From NCBI GenBank assembly GCA_003280935.1, contig QCDJ01000010.1, forward strand, positions 1 to 46,619: DNA of 46,619 nucleotides, read 5' to 3'. Of the stretch, positions 1 through 10,383 are shown in pieces. Under the pieces are notes generated by a model that did no database searches, was not told where the DNA came from, and saw nothing but the letters and a program-made list of their open reading frames with translations. This stretch comes from Prochlorococcus sp. AG-355-B23. Lineage in GTDB: Bacteria > Cyanobacteriota > Cyanobacteriia > PCC-6307 > Cyanobiaceae. Position 1 is the stretch's first letter. Each line of letters starts with the position of its first letter. The translations under genes and the position numbers were made by a program.

Positions 1-1271
1 ATTCGCAGAGATATTATCCCCAAGGAGAGCTTTACTCTAATCTTGTAGGTTTTGTTAATGATGAGAATAAAGGTTCAGCAGGTTTAGAGCTTCATTTAGA
101 TAATCAAATTAAAGTTTTTAATAAAAGTAATTTAATAAAAAGAGGAGGAGATGGAACTCCTCTACCGGATAATTCGGCCCCAGGTGATTTTATTCATGAT
201 TACAAAAGCTTAGGACTAACTATAGACTCAAAATTACAGAAAGCGTCATTCAATGCATTATCAAAGCAAGTAAGTGAATGGAAAGCAAAGAAGGGATTTG
301 CCATAGTTATGGATGTTAATAATGGTCGGATCCTCTCTTTGGTTACAGTTCCGTCATATGATCCAAATAAATTTTGGAAGTATGATTCTGAACTCTATAG
401 GGGTTGGTATTCTCAAGATTTATTTGAGCCTGGTTCAACTTTTAAACCTATTAATCTTGCCTTAGCGTTAGAAGAAAAAGTAATCCAGAAAGATGGATTA
501 GTTGAAGATGTTGGAAAGATTAAGGTTGGAGGATGGACACTTTCGAATTGGAATAAAAAAGGTAATGGATACATTGACTATCCAAAAGTATTGCAGGTTT
601 CAAGTAATGTTGGAATGGTAAAAATAATGCAAAAATTAGACCCCACAATTTATTGGGATTGGCTACAAAATTTAGGAATAAATAAAAATTTAGAGACTGA
701 CTTATTTGAATCAACTGCTGGCCAACTAAAGAGAAAAGATTTATTTGTAAATCAATCAATTGAACCTGCCGTAACTTCTTTTGGTAAAGGGTTCTCAATC
801 TCACCACTTAAATTGGTTCAACTTCATGCGGCTTTAGCAAACGGGGGTTTTGAAGTGACTCCACATGTAACCTCAACTTTCAAAGAAAGAGTTAATAAAA
901 ATCCAAAGAAACAATTTTTTTCACCGGATGTCTCTAAAATTGTTATTGAATGGATGGAGAGTGTAGTTGATAAAGGTAGTGGATCTGGAGCAAAAATCGA
1001 GGGTTATAGGATAGCTGGAAAAACGGGTACTTCTCAAAAAGCCATAAATGGTTCGTATACTAGTAAAAAAGTTTGTAGTTTTGTCGCAATCTTTCCAGTT
1101 AATGATCCAAAATTTGCTGTCCTCGTGGTTGTTGATGAGCCATCTAAATCATATGCATATGGTTCAACTGTTGCAGTACCTGTAGCGAAAGAAATTATCG
1201 AGAGTTTGATAGTAATTGAAAAAATACCTCCAAATATTAAAGATCACGGGATGATTGTTAAAAAACCCTAA
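1..1271 (+). CDS. ftsI: Peptidoglycan D,D-transpeptidase FtsI / penicillin-binding protein 2 (5' end missing)
   Basis: This is the C-terminal part of a class B penicillin-binding protein, which cross-links septal peptidoglycan in the periplasm. The reading frame (codons from base 3) is open back to the window edge, so the first in-frame ATG at 309 is internal and the true start lies outside. All three transpeptidase signatures are visible: the SxxK motif STFK near base 435 with the acylated Ser, the SxN motif SSN near base 600, and KTGT near base 1020. The part before base 309 carries the end of the dimerisation domain and the start of the transpeptidase domain. Transaldolase follows on the same strand after a 91-nt gap. 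FtsI is the most likely identity because cyanobacteria usually have one such protein of this type; a paralogous PBP2 is the alternative. Confidence 0.93.
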   Translation, partial: SQRYYPQGELYSNLVGFVNDENKGSAGLELHLDNQIKVFNKSNLIKRGGDGTPLPDNSAPGDFIHDYKSLGLTIDSKLQKASFNALSKQVSEWKAKKGFAIVMDVNNGRILSLVTVPSYDPNKFWKYDSELYRGWYSQDLFEPGSTFKPINLALALEEKVIQKDGLVEDVGKIKVGGWTLSNWNKKGNGYIDYPKVLQVSSNVGMVKIMQKLDPTIYWDWLQNLGINKNLETDLFESTAGQLKRKDLFVNQSIEPAVTSFGKGFSISPLKLVQLHAALANGGFEVTPHVTSTFKERVNKNPKKQFFSPDVSKIVIEWMESVVDKGSGSGAKIEGYRIAGKTGTSQKAINGSYTSKKVCSFVAIFPVNDPKFAVLVVVDEPSKSYAYGSTVAVPVAKEIIESLIVIEKIPPNIKDHGMIVKKP

Positions 1272-1306
1272 AAATTTTCCATTTTTATAAATATTTAGTT
1301 CATTAT

Positions 1307-1322
1307 CTGATGATTTCATCAG
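1307..1322 (+). other. Small hairpin in the ftsI-tal gap
   Basis: CTGATG and CATCAG form a perfect 6-bp stem with a 4-nt ATTT loop, 40 nt before the transaldolase ATG. There is no T-run after it, so a terminator is not well supported. It could be a 5' UTR structure of tal or an operator half-site pair. Confidence 0.35.
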
Positions 1323-1362
1323 GAATAAAAGCTAGTTTATGTATATATATGATTATCTAGAT

Positions 1363-2364
1363 ATGAAATCAATTTTAGAACAATTGTCCTCAATGACCGT
1401 TGTTGTTGCTGATACTGGAGATTTAGATTCGATAAAAAAATTTCAACCAAGGGACGCCACCACCAATCCATCGCTAATACTTGCTGCTGCTAAGAACCCT
1501 GATTATGTGAAGTTAATTGATAAAGCTTTAGAAAGTTCACAAAAGTCATTGTCCCAAGGATTCTCTGAAATTGAATTAATTAAAGAAACTGTTGACCAAG
1601 TTTCAGTATTTTTTGGAAAAGAAATATTGAAAATTATTTCAGGGCGTGTATCTACAGAAGTTGATGCAAGACTGAGCTTTGACACTGAAGCTACGGTAGA
1701 AAAAGCAAGAAAATTGATCAATCTTTATAAAAATTTTGGAATTGAAAAGGAAAGAATTTTAATTAAGATTGCTGCAACTTGGGAGGGAATTAAGGCAGCT
1801 GAAATTTTGGAAAAAGAGGGTATTAAGTGCAACTTAACTTTGCTTTTTAACTTCTGCCAAGCTGTAACTTGTGCCAATGCAAAGATAACTCTAATTTCCC
1901 CCTTTGTTGGCCGTATATTAGATTGGCACAAAGCAAAAACTGGTAAAACTAGTTTTGTTGGTGCTGAAGACCCTGGTGTTATTTCGGTTACTCAAATATA
2001 CAATTACTTTAAAGAAAAGGGATTCAAGACAGAAGTAATGGGAGCGAGTTTTAGAAATCTCGATGAAATAAAAGAATTAGCAGGTTGCGATCTTTTAACA
2101 ATCGCACCAAAATTTCTTGAGGAACTTAAAAAAGAAAAAGGAGAGTTAGTTAGGAAATTAGATGAAAGTACCCAAATAAATAATTCTATTGATTACGAAT
2201 TTGAAGAAAAAGATTTCAGATTAAGTATGTTAGATGATCAAATGGCAAGTGAAAAGCTTAGTGAAGGTATCACTGGATTCAGTAAGGCTATAGAAGAATT
2301 AGAAGAGCTGCTAATAAAGAGATATTCAGAGATTAAAAATCATAAATTGATTTCTGCTAACTAA
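1363..2364 (+). CDS. tal: Transaldolase
   Basis: Transaldolase moves a dihydroxyacetone unit between sugar phosphates in the pentose phosphate pathway in the cytosol. The barrel motifs are clear: an N-terminal DATTNPSL segment and the strand [11 protein letters not shown] carrying the Schiff-base Lys. The length from the chosen start is 333 residues, typical of TalB-type enzymes. The open frame extends to an ATG at 1339, but the family begins at [10 protein letters not shown], so the ATG at 1363 is chosen; there is no clear Shine-Dalgarno for either. In marine cyanobacteria the enzyme is tied to night-time carbohydrate breakdown, and phages carry homologues. It converges with the flavoprotein gene on the other strand, 24 nt away. 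Confidence 0.95.
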   Translation: MKSILEQLSSMTVVVADTGDLDSIKKFQPRDATTNPSLILAAAKNPDYVKLIDKALESSQKSLSQGFSEIELIKETVDQVSVFFGKEILKIISGRVSTEVDARLSFDTEATVEKARKLINLYKNFGIEKERILIKIAATWEGIKAAEILEKEGIKCNLTLLFNFCQAVTCANAKITLISPFVGRILDWHKAKTGKTSFVGAEDPGVISVTQIYNYFKEKGFKTEVMGASFRNLDEIKELAGCDLLTIAPKFLEELKKEKGELVRKLDESTQINNSIDYEFEEKDFRLSMLDDQMASEKLSEGITGFSKAIEELEELLIKRYSEIKNHKLISAN

Positions 2365-2388
2365 ATTTAAGTTCGAATTGAAAAAGAA

Positions 2389-3522
2389 TTAACCCCCCCC
2401 TTTTGTTAAAAGTCGTCTAATTACTCTTTTTGCAATATCTTCATAACTCATTTCTCCTGATAATATTTGAGCAATACGTTTAGGTGCTGTTTTTCTTTTG
2501 ACACCTAATTGATATCCAGTTCTGGGAAATCTATAAAATACCTGGGCTATTCTCCTTCCCCAAGCCATTGATTTCCCCCAAATGTTGTTAATTTTCTTCG
2601 TATAAAGATTAATATCATCTACTTTCCCTGATAGGAACTGGTCTATGTATTCTGCAGCAAAAAAACTGCTAATTAAAGATGGTCTAATTCCTTCAGCTAA
2701 AAATGGATCACATAGAGATGCTGCATCTCCAACCGCTAAAACTTTGTCACCATTAATTGAGTGGAAGCCATTCCATATTCTCAGTTTCTTACTAATTGTT
2801 TCATTAGGAAAATCATCAAAACCGAAGCTTCTGATAACTTGTTTATTTATATACTGATTTTCTAAAAGACCATTATTTATAAAAGTACCTAAACCAATAT
2901 TTAAGCTTTCTCTTAGGGGGAATGCCCATGCAAAACCATATTTTATAAGTCCAAACTCAAATCTAACTGCATCTCTAGGTATTTCACCTAACCCTTTCAA
3001 TCTTAATGAGATTGTGTTGGCAAATTTTGGTTTTCTTGGCCCTAAATTGAAATAACTCGCCCATTTCGATTGGGAGCCATCTGCAATTACAAGAAATTCT
3101 GTAATATATTTTATTTTGTTATTGCAAGTAATTTCCCATTTATCATTTTTTTTTATGATTTTTTCTATCAATAATGGTCTCATAATCTGAGCTCCATTAC
3201 TCAAGGATTCATCAAGTAATAATTGATCTAGTTTTTCTCTTTTAACAATCCAAAATGGGGATTCACCAGTCAGATCAGCAGTTACATTATCTGCAGCCTT
3301 CCATCTGAATTCAACATTTTTAATTTTTGATTCTATGCAATCTTCTATATTTAAAGGAAGAAATCTTTGCATTGAAGATGCCATCCCACCTGCGCATGGT
3401 TTGTAATCTTGGGATTTTTCTTTTTCAATAATTAAAACTGAATATCCTTTCTTTGATAGGTTAAGAGCAGTGGAAGATCCTGATAGACCTCCACCAATTA
3501 TTACAACGTCAAATTCTGTCAA
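2389..3522 (-). CDS. Geranylgeranyl reductase-family FAD oxidoreductase
   Basis: The N-terminus has a dinucleotide-binding motif ([13 protein letters not shown], residues 5-17) followed by an acidic residue ending beta-2 (IEKE). A second FAD motif, [19 protein letters not shown], lies near residues 262-280. These define the GG-reductase/ChlP-like group of flavoprotein monooxygenase-fold enzymes. Substrate is not evident; members reduce prenyl chains or act on ring compounds, so involvement in chlorophyll, quinone or isoprenoid metabolism is inference. It is probably not the main ChlP, which is usually longer. It overlaps the 3' end of frr by 4 nt, so it is likely translated from the pyrH-frr transcript. 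The last codons read through an 8-G run, giving a Gly-Gly-Gly C-terminus. Confidence 0.8.
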   Translation of the reverse strand: MTEFDVVIIGGGLSGSSTALNLSKKGYSVLIIEKEKSQDYKPCAGGMASSMQRFLPLNIEDCIESKIKNVEFRWKAADNVTADLTGESPFWIVKREKLDQLLLDESLSNGAQIMRPLLIEKIIKKNDKWEITCNNKIKYITEFLVIADGSQSKWASYFNLGPRKPKFANTISLRLKGLGEIPRDAVRFEFGLIKYGFAWAFPLRESLNIGLGTFINNGLLENQYINKQVIRSFGFDDFPNETISKKLRIWNGFHSINGDKVLAVGDAASLCDPFLAEGIRPSLISSFFAAEYIDQFLSGKVDDINLYTKKINNIWGKSMAWGRRIAQVFYRFPRTGYQLGVKRKTAPKRIAQILSGEMSYEDIAKRVIRRLLTKGGG

Positions 3523-4067
3523 ACTTTTAGAATTTCCTTCTCTTTCTCAGACAATTTAGTTTCTATTAAAGCGATATATTTATCAGTAATTTTCTGAATT
3601 TCAGATTGATTATCTCTCGATTCGTCAATTGAAATAAGGCCATCTTTTTCGTCTTTTTTTTCTTTATCAACAGCATCTCTTCTGATATTTCTCAAGGCTA
3701 CTTTTCCTTCCTCAGCATATTTAGAGGCTAATTTACAAAATTCTTTTCTTCTTTCTTCTGTTAAAGGAGGAACATTTATTCTTATTACTTTCCCATCATT
3801 ATTTGGAGTAATACCTAAATCACTCATAGAAATAGACTTCTCTATCGCTTGTAAACATGAAATATCGAAAGGTTGTATTGAGATTGTTTGTGAATCAACA
3901 GTGCTTATAGTGGCAAGCGATTTGATTGGTGTTTCTGCTCCGTAGTACTCAACACTTACTCTGTCTAACAAGGAAGCATTAGCTCTACCTGTCCTAATTG
4001 TATTAAAGTTTCTTTGTGTGGCTTCAATACTTTTATTCATATTTTCTTGAATTTCTTTTTCTTTCAT
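3519..4067 (-). CDS. frr: Ribosome recycling factor
   Basis: RRF, with EF-G, splits the post-termination ribosome. The 182-residue length is standard, and the hallmark segments are present: [15 protein letters not shown] near residues 21-35, and the coiled-coil helices with [14 protein letters not shown] near residues 129-142. The gene sits directly behind pyrH (22-nt gap), the arrangement conserved in many bacteria. Its stop overlaps the start of the downstream flavoprotein gene by 4 nt (ATGA type), consistent with translational coupling. Confidence 0.98.
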   Translation of the reverse strand: MKEKEIQENMNKSIEATQRNFNTIRTGRANASLLDRVSVEYYGAETPIKSLATISTVDSQTISIQPFDISCLQAIEKSISMSDLGITPNNDGKVIRINVPPLTEERRKEFCKLASKYAEEGKVALRNIRRDAVDKEKKDEKDGLISIDESRDNQSEIQKITDKYIALIETKLSEKEKEILKV

Positions 4068-4089
4068 AATTAAAAAAATTAAATGATCT

Positions 4090-4794
4090 TTAACTAATTA
4101 AAGAACCTATTGGCTCACCAGCAACAGCTTTAGAAATATTCCCTTTTTTGAATATATCAAAAACCATAATTGGGATATTATTATCTTTGCAAAGTGCAAT
4201 TGCAGTACTGTCCATTACTGCAATTTCATCACTAAGAACTTGTTGATAACTGAGAGTGGAATATTTTTTTGCATCTTTAAATTGATTTGGATCACGATCG
4301 TATACTCCATCAACCTTAGTAGCCTTCATAACAACTTCAGCGTTTATCTCTGCTGCCCTCAAAGCTGCCGTAGTATCAGTTGTAAAAAATGGATTTCCGC
4401 ATCCACCTCCGAAAACTACAACTCTACCTTTTTCTAGGTGCCTCATAGCTCTTCTTCTGATGTAGGGTTCGGCAATTTCCTGCATTTCGATTGCTGTTTG
4501 CACTCTGGTTGCAACTCCTACTCTTTCAAGACCATCTTGAAGTGAAATTGCGTTCATTACTGTTGCTAGCATCCCTACATAATCAGCAGTTGCGCGATCC
4601 ATTCCGTCTGCAGATCCTTTAAGCCCCCTAAAAATGTTTCCACCACCAACAACTATTGCAAGTTGTACATTATTTTCTACTACTTTTGAAACATCCTCTG
4701 CAATTGATTGAACTATAGCAGGATCAATACCATAAGGTTTTTCACCCATTAGTGCTTCACCACTAAGTTTTAAGAGAACTCTTTTGTAAGTCAT
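4090..4794 (-). CDS. pyrH: Uridylate (UMP) kinase
   Basis: PyrH phosphorylates UMP to UDP, the hexameric bacterial type from the amino-acid kinase fold. Visible family landmarks are [12 protein letters not shown] at residues 4-15, the GGGNIFRG loop near residue 51, and [13 protein letters not shown] near residues 140-152 in the nucleotide-binding region. Length (234) is typical. It is the first gene of the pyrH-frr-flavoprotein set; 127 nt separate it from cobO upstream, enough for its own promoter. Confidence 0.98.
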   Translation of the reverse strand: MTYKRVLLKLSGEALMGEKPYGIDPAIVQSIAEDVSKVVENNVQLAIVVGGGNIFRGLKGSADGMDRATADYVGMLATVMNAISLQDGLERVGVATRVQTAIEMQEIAEPYIRRRAMRHLEKGRVVVFGGGCGNPFFTTDTTAALRAAEINAEVVMKATKVDGVYDRDPNQFKDAKKYSTLSYQQVLSDEIAVMDSTAIALCKDNNIPIMVFDIFKKGNISKAVAGEPIGSLIS

Positions 4795-4921
4795 TCAATA
4801 ATTGTACTTTTAAGACCTTAGCAAGTAAATGTGCCAAATTTATTTTTTGTTCAGTTATTGCTTTCGTCTTTAAACATTTCTAAACCTGCCTAAAAAAAAA
4901 TTCAAGTAAAATTTACATCAA

Positions 4922-5614
4922 CTAAAATTCAACGCACTTTTGTGCTTTTATACCTTGCTCTTTGAAAGGATGTCTTATTAGTTTCATTTCTGTAACTAGA
5001 TCAGCGTAATTGATGATTAAATCAGATGCTCCCCTTCCAGTTAAAACAACATGATTTTCTCTATTATTTAAGCTTTTTAAAAAAGTGATTATTTCTTCGG
5101 GTGCAAGATAACCAAGTTTTGTCGCAATATTAATTTCATCAAGGATGATAAGTTTATAAGATTCGTTTTGTATGTATTTTTTAGCTAGTTGCCACGCCTC
5201 TTGAACTAATTTCTCATCTCTTATTCTGTCTTGTGTTTCCCAAGTAAATCCTTCTCCTAATGAATGCCAAGATATGTTTGAAGACAAGTTTTTAAGTGCT
5301 TTTTCCTCTCCAGTGGTCCAGCCTCCTTTGATAAATTGAATTATTGCTACTTTATAGCCATGCCCTATCGTCCTTAAAGCCATACCCAAAGATGCAGTTG
5401 TCTTGCCCTTGCCATCTCCTGTGAAAACAATCAATAATCCTTTTTTTGTTTTTCTAATTTGTAGTCTTTCGGCTTGAATATCTTTTCTTTGCTGCATTCT
5501 TTTTTTATATGAGCTCTCATCGATATCCGGTGATAATTTACCTCCCATTCCAAGTTTATTTGCTTGATTATCGAGGTTAAATATTTTCTCGGAAGATGAA
5601 GTTTTTTCTTGCAT
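4922..5614 (-). CDS. cobO: Cob(I)yrinic acid a,c-diamide adenosyltransferase
   Basis: CobO/BtuR adds the 5'-deoxyadenosyl group from ATP to the corrin cobalt. The P-loop FTGDGKGKTTASLG lies near residues 64-77, and the characteristic LIILDEIN segment lies in the middle. Length is 230; about 55 residues precede the P-loop domain, as in other cyanobacterial CobO. Marine picocyanobacteria make pseudocobalamin, which needs this step. It lies between the orphan integrase and pyrH on the same strand, and no functional link to either is apparent. Confidence 0.95.
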   Translation of the reverse strand: MQEKTSSSEKIFNLDNQANKLGMGGKLSPDIDESSYKKRMQQRKDIQAERLQIRKTKKGLLIVFTGDGKGKTTASLGMALRTIGHGYKVAIIQFIKGGWTTGEEKALKNLSSNISWHSLGEGFTWETQDRIRDEKLVQEAWQLAKKYIQNESYKLIILDEINIATKLGYLAPEEIITFLKSLNNRENHVVLTGRGASDLIINYADLVTEMKLIRHPFKEQGIKAQKCVEF

Positions 5615-5648
5615 ATGACCCTTATTTTTATTTAATTATTATAAATCT

Positions 5649-6818
5649 TTAAATATTTTTAACTCTTTTAACTTTTAGAAGTGCATTATTTACTGCTTGT
5701 TGTTGATCTCTTTTAGTAATCCAGTGGTGATAAGTTTGAGTGTGTAAACTAACCGAATGTCCCATCATTCTGGCAGCCACAGTATCAGGTAAATCATAAA
5801 AAATTGTTCTAACTGCCCAAGCATGCCTCAGATCATAAGGTTTTATTTGTAAAGAGTAACGCTTAAACTGGTCTGTAATTTTTTTTCCAATATTCTGTAA
5901 GGTTGTAATTTTAAGGTCTCTATTAATTTTTGGTAGAAGTTCTGGATTCTCACCAAGTTTTGATAATTCGAACTTTTCCACCCATTCAGGATGAAATGGC
6001 CAAACTTGATGTTCCCCAGTTTTAGTAGTAGGTAAAACTCTAATAATTTTGTCCCCAAAATTAGTAAGAGAACTTAAATCACAAAAAAATACTTCATGAT
6101 TCCTTAATCCATATGTAGCCATAAGACCAAAAACAAATTTCCAAGACTCGTTTGGTATCGTCTCCCACAGTTTCTCTATTAATTCGTCTTTGGGTAGATC
6201 CCTAAATCCTGCTTTGTTCAGACCATATCCTCTAGAATTTAATTTCCAATCTTCTGGTAGGTTAATGTCCAAAAACTTAGCCAAAACACTTAAAGAAGTA
6301 GCGCATTGTTTCCTACTTCTGGTACCTTCTTTATAACTTTCAAGTGTTTTTTGAAATATTTTTTCTAAAGATTCATTTTCATACTCATTGTAAATATTTA
6401 GGATTCTTTTCATATAAGGTTTGTAAGAACTTCTCCAAGTGGTTTTTCTAGTGCTGGTTCGAAAATCACTTTTATTTTCTTTAAAAAAAAATTCTTCAAA
6501 TTGATTTAATCTTTTTGGGAATTCAAAACCATTATTTATTTCCTTTTGATAAGGTTTACCTATCCAATTTATCCAATCAAATTGATTCAACTCCAATTGC
6601 AAATTGATTAATTGTAATTTTTTTTTGGCCTCCTCTAATCCAGAAATATCAGCTTTTAAACCAAGAGATATTCTTTGAATTTTAAAGTTTGTGTTATCTT
6701 CTTTAGAGGGCAGTGAACCACGAATATTTAATTTCTCTCCTCTTTTCTCAATTTTAAGCTTGCTGCCTTGAGTAGCAAATTTATCATTGACATTATGAAT
6801 TTCCTGAATTACGTTCAT
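5649..6818 (-). CDS. Tyrosine recombinase / phage-type integrase family protein
   Basis: The C-terminal half has the tyrosine recombinase layout: Arg239 in ATYGLRNHE, a beta-hairpin Lys266 in TTKTGEH, Arg331 in PYDLRHAW, His354 in MMGHS and Tyr363 nine residues later. The box II HxxR is YxxR here (Tyr328), a departure from the usual catalytic set. Residues about 40-100 resemble an arm-type DNA-binding domain, and 100-185 a core-binding helical domain. No excisionase, phage genes or att-like flanking repeats are nearby. The ATG start at 6818 is clean. It is divergent from hemH, with 65 nt between. It may be a domesticated recombinase; target site and activity are unknown. Confidence 0.8.
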   Translation of the reverse strand: MNVIQEIHNVNDKFATQGSKLKIEKRGEKLNIRGSLPSKEDNTNFKIQRISLGLKADISGLEEAKKKLQLINLQLELNQFDWINWIGKPYQKEINNGFEFPKRLNQFEEFFFKENKSDFRTSTRKTTWRSSYKPYMKRILNIYNEYENESLEKIFQKTLESYKEGTRSRKQCATSLSVLAKFLDINLPEDWKLNSRGYGLNKAGFRDLPKDELIEKLWETIPNESWKFVFGLMATYGLRNHEVFFCDLSSLTNFGDKIIRVLPTTKTGEHQVWPFHPEWVEKFELSKLGENPELLPKINRDLKITTLQNIGKKITDQFKRYSLQIKPYDLRHAWAVRTIFYDLPDTVAARMMGHSVSLHTQTYHHWITKRDQQQAVNNALLKVKRVKNI

Positions 6819-6825
6819 TTACTTA

Positions 6826-6831
6826 TATAAT
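6826..6831 (+). promoter_or_regulatory. Possible -10 element for hemH
   Basis: A perfect TATAAT lies in the 65-nt divergent gap, giving a predicted hemH leader of roughly 45 nt. No good -35 is visible, and the surrounding AT content makes chance matches common. Confidence 0.3.
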
Positions 6832-6883
6832 TGTCCATATGATGACGTTTTTAATGTTGATTTTCAATCTCCATAAATTTTAA

Positions 6884-8059
6884 ATGGATAAAATAGGCGT
6901 CTTACTAATGAATTTAGGAGGGCCTGAACGCATTAATGATGTAGGCCCATTCTTATACAATCTTTTTTCTGATCCAGAAATTATCAGGACGCCTTTCCCT
7001 GTATTTCAAAAACCCCTTGCTTGGTTAATTAGCACCCTTAGGAGTACTACTTCACAACAGGCCTACCTTTCTATAGGTGGAGGTTCACCTATCAGAAGGA
7101 TAACTGAACAACAAGCAAGAGAATTACAATCTAAATTAAGGAACAAGGGTTTTAATGCTACTACCTACATCGCTATGCGGTATTGGCATCCTTTTACCGA
7201 ATCAGCTATCGCTGATATGAAAGCAGATGGCATAGATCAAGTTGTTGTAATACCCTTGTATCCACATTTTTCTATAAGTACTAGTGGTTCGAGCTTTAGG
7301 GAATTAAAAAAATTGCGAGATTCTGATGATGAATTTAAGAAGGTTCCAATGAGATGTGTAAGGAGTTGGTTCAGTCAATCAGGTTATTTAAAGTCAATGG
7401 TCGAACTAATTTCTGAACAAATCTCACTTTGTGAATCACCTTCAAAAGCCCATATATTTTTCACTGCTCACGGAGTTCCTAAGAGTTACGTAGAGGAAGC
7501 TGGAGATCCTTACAAACAACAAATCGAAGATTGTTCTTTATTAATTATAAACGAGCTGGAAAAATGTTTAGGGCATAGCAATCCTCATACACTCTCTTAT
7601 CAAAGCAGAGTTGGTCCTGTTGAATGGTTGAAGCCTTATACAGAAGAAGTATTAGCTGATCTTGGAAGGTCAAATGTTAATGATTTGATTGTGGTCCCTA
7701 TAAGTTTCGTTGGAGAGCATATCGAAACATTGCAAGAAATTGATATTGAATATAAAGAAATTGCTGAAAAGGCTGGTATTAAAAACTTTAGGAGAGTTAA
7801 GGCTTTAAATACTCATCCTACTTTTATTGAAGGCCTTAGTGATCTTGTGATTTCCTGCTTGGAAGGACCTTTAGTTAATATAGAGGAGGCTTCACAGTTG
7901 CCTGAAAAAGTTAAACTTTATCCCCAAGAGAAGTGGCAATGGGGTTGGAATAATAGTTCAGAAGTTTGGAACGGAAGGGTTGCAATGATTATTTTTCTTG
8001 TGCTGTTTATTGAACTCATTTCAGGCTCTGGACCTCTACATAAATTAGGAATTTTATAA
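6884..8059 (+). CDS. hemH: Ferrochelatase with C-terminal chlorophyll-binding-like domain
   Basis: HemH inserts Fe2+ into protoporphyrin IX, the last step of protoheme synthesis and a branch-point partner to chlorophyll synthesis. The type-I ferrochelatase domain fills residues 1-320, with the active-site region [18 protein letters not shown] and the [14 protein letters not shown] segment with the conserved His and Glu. After a linker, residues 351-391 form a single transmembrane CAB/HLI-type helix with the pigment-binding pattern ExxNxRxAM (Glu360, Asn363, Arg365, Met368). This tail is known from cyanobacterial and plastid ferrochelatases and anchors the enzyme in the thylakoid. Length 391 fits that class. 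Confidence 0.97.
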   Translation: MDKIGVLLMNLGGPERINDVGPFLYNLFSDPEIIRTPFPVFQKPLAWLISTLRSTTSQQAYLSIGGGSPIRRITEQQARELQSKLRNKGFNATTYIAMRYWHPFTESAIADMKADGIDQVVVIPLYPHFSISTSGSSFRELKKLRDSDDEFKKVPMRCVRSWFSQSGYLKSMVELISEQISLCESPSKAHIFFTAHGVPKSYVEEAGDPYKQQIEDCSLLIINELEKCLGHSNPHTLSYQSRVGPVEWLKPYTEEVLADLGRSNVNDLIVVPISFVGEHIETLQEIDIEYKEIAEKAGIKNFRRVKALNTHPTFIEGLSDLVISCLEGPLVNIEEASQLPEKVKLYPQEKWQWGWNNSSEVWNGRVAMIIFLVLFIELISGSGPLHKLGIL

Positions 8060-8195
8060 AGAACAATTGAAATTTATTTGATAATCTTTAATTTATCGAA
8101 GGATTATTTTGAATACATTTCTGACATTACATTTCTAAATGAGGCAAAAGTATTTAATTAAGTTTAATATTTATAGTAAATATTGAATTTCTTTA

Positions 8196-9959
8196 GTGAC
8201 TCTTACTTCGAGATCCTTTTCAAAGGGTAGTTCAAAACATGAAAATCCAGTTTGGATAACTGGTGCAGATGCACTAATGGATTCTTTAAAAATTCATGGA
8301 GTAAAAGTTATATTTGGATATCCTGGTGGAGCCATACTACCAATATATGACGCTGTTCATAAGGCAGAACAAGAAGGTTGGTTAAAGCATTATATGGTTA
8401 GGCATGAACAAGGGGGTTCACATGCGGCTGATGGATATGCAAGATCTACTGGTGAGGTAGGAGTATGTTTTGGGACCTCAGGACCAGGCGCTACAAATTT
8501 GGTAACTGGGATTGCCACTGCGCAAATGGATTCAGTCCCCCTAGTTGTAGTTACAGGTCAAGTCCCAAGACCTGCTATAGGGACAGACGCTTTTCAAGAA
8601 ACTGATATTTTTGGCATAACACTTCCAATAGTAAAACATTCATGGGTAATAAGAGATCCTTCAGATATCGCAAAAGTAGTTTCTGAAGCTTTTTTTATAG
8701 CCTCATCTGGAAGGCCTGGCCCTGTTTTAATTGATATACCCAAAGATGTAGGTCAAGAGTTCTTTAATTACCAAAGAGTTTTGCCTGGTGAGATTATTCC
8801 TAAAGGATTTAAAAGGAATGGAGAAATTAATGATTGCGATATCAAGAAAGCAATTAAATTAATAGAAGATTCTGAAAGACCTCTTCTATACGTAGGAGGT
8901 GGGGCAATATCTTCCGGGGCTCATGATGAAATAAAAACTTTGGCAAAGAATTATCAAATACCAGTAACTACAACCTTAATGGGGAAAGGAGCTTTTGATG
9001 AAAAAGACAATTTATCAGTAGGGATGTTAGGAATGCATGGAACTGCTTACGCAAATTTTGCTGTTACAGAATGCGATCTTTTAATTGCTATTGGAGCTAG
9101 ATTCGATGATAGGGTGACAGGAAAATTAGATACTTTTGCACCTAATGCAAAAGTAATACATATAGATATCGACCCAGCAGAAGTTAATAAAAATAGACGT
9201 GTAGATGTTGCAATTGTTTCTGATGTTTCAAAAGCTGTTGTCAAAATTAATGAACAATTTCTAAAAAATAAATTTACTTGTCAGACGAAAAATTGGTTAG
9301 AAAAAATTGATTTTTGGAAAAATAAACATCCTTTATATGACCCGCCTAAAGAAGGAGAAATTTATCCTCAAGAGGTTCTTTTAAAAGTTAGGGAACTTTC
9401 ACCAGAAGCTTATGTAACTACAGATGTAGGACAACATCAGATGTGGGCTGCTCAATATCTTAGGAATTCTCCAAGAAAATGGATTAGTAGTGCAGGCTTA
9501 GGCACTATGGGTTTTGGATTGCCAGCCGCAATTGGCGTAAAAGCAGCCTTACCTAATGCAGATGTAATTTGTATTGCTGGAGATGCAAGTGTTTTAATGA
9601 ATATTCAAGAATTAGGAACTTTATCTCAATATGGTCTAAAGGTGAAATTGATTATTATCAATAATCGTTGGCAAGGGATGGTAAGACAATGGCAGGAAAG
9701 TTTCTACGATCAAAGATATTCCTCATCTGATATGAGTTGTGGTGAACCTGATTTTGTAAAACTTGCTGAGTCTTTTGGAGTTAAAGGATACTTAATTTCT
9801 GATAGAAAACAATTACAGAATGAATTAAAAAATGCTCTTGATCATGATAGCCCTGCCTTGATTAATATCCTTGTCAGAAGAGGTGAAAATTGTTATCCAA
9901 TGGTTCCTCCTGGTAAAAGTAATGCTCAAATGGTTGGATATGTTAATTGTGAAGATTAA
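8196..9959 (+). CDS. ilvB: Acetolactate synthase, large catalytic subunit
   Basis: This ThDP-dependent enzyme condenses pyruvate (or pyruvate and 2-ketobutyrate), the first common step of branched-chain amino-acid synthesis. The N-terminal domain has [13 protein letters not shown] and the catalytic Glu in [15 protein letters not shown]. The C-terminal ThDP motif starts at [14 protein letters not shown] and ends at [14 protein letters not shown]. Length 587 is typical. Translation is best begun at the GTG at 8196; the first ~20 residues are variable. It stands alone, 136 nt after hemH, without the ilvN small subunit nearby. Confidence 0.97.
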   Translation: MTLTSRSFSKGSSKHENPVWITGADALMDSLKIHGVKVIFGYPGGAILPIYDAVHKAEQEGWLKHYMVRHEQGGSHAADGYARSTGEVGVCFGTSGPGATNLVTGIATAQMDSVPLVVVTGQVPRPAIGTDAFQETDIFGITLPIVKHSWVIRDPSDIAKVVSEAFFIASSGRPGPVLIDIPKDVGQEFFNYQRVLPGEIIPKGFKRNGEINDCDIKKAIKLIEDSERPLLYVGGGAISSGAHDEIKTLAKNYQIPVTTTLMGKGAFDEKDNLSVGMLGMHGTAYANFAVTECDLLIAIGARFDDRVTGKLDTFAPNAKVIHIDIDPAEVNKNRRVDVAIVSDVSKAVVKINEQFLKNKFTCQTKNWLEKIDFWKNKHPLYDPPKEGEIYPQEVLLKVRELSPEAYVTTDVGQHQMWAAQYLRNSPRKWISSAGLGTMGFGLPAAIGVKAALPNADVICIAGDASVLMNIQELGTLSQYGLKVKLIIINNRWQGMVRQWQESFYDQRYSSSDMSCGEPDFVKLAESFGVKGYLISDRKQLQNELKNALDHDSPALINILVRRGENCYPMVPPGKSNAQMVGYVNCED

Positions 9960-10026
9960 TTTTTTTTAAATTCGTCATTTTTAAAAATTAACTCTAATAT
10001 AATTTCAAAACTTAGATATTTCTGAA

Positions 10027-10377
10027 TTGAAAAATTTACCAAAAATTCTAATTATATTCTGTTTGATTGTTCTTAATCCTGTAATAGTTAACTCGGCCGA
10101 AATTCTTCAAATTAAAAGTTCAAATACTATTTTGGTGGGGGATCAAAATAGGAATTTAACGATTGGACTATTTTGTGTAGATGTAAATGAAAATGATGAG
10201 CTTGAAGCAACTAATTTACTTAAGAGTGAATTCCCAAGAGGAAGCAAAGTGAAAATAAAACCTTTTGGTTTCAAAGAAAATGTTTTGTTAGCCAAAGTTT
10301 TTAATATTAAAGGTACAAAGGAGATGACCGAATTATTAGTCGCTAAAAACTTAACTGGTGAAATTTGTCCAAGGTAA
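10027..10377 (+). CDS. Small secreted protein with a nuclease-like (SNase) fold, probably inactive
   Basis: The TTG start gives a 116-residue protein with a clear signal peptide: positive n-region, hydrophobic stretch residues 5-20, and a likely cleavage near NSA-E. The mature part follows the strand and helix order of the staphylococcal nuclease domain (a Dx-type turn, then LLKSEFPRGSKVKIK, then AKVFN and ELLVAKNLTG). The catalytic Arg, Asp and Glu expected after the first strands are not seen, so nuclease activity is doubtful. It lies 67 nt downstream of ilvB, same strand, and converges with the pgeF-like gene 6 nt away. The family call is by pattern only. Confidence 0.6.
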   Translation: MKNLPKILIIFCLIVLNPVIVNSAEILQIKSSNTILVGDQNRNLTIGLFCVDVNENDELEATNLLKSEFPRGSKVKIKPFGFKENVLLAKVFNIKGTKEMTELLVAKNLTGEICPR

Positions 10378-10383
10378 CTATCT

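Noticed and set aside
5649..6818. Prophage or genomic island around the integrase
   Set aside because: Neighbours are core genes (cobO, hemH), base composition does not change, and no att-like direct repeats or tRNA are seen.
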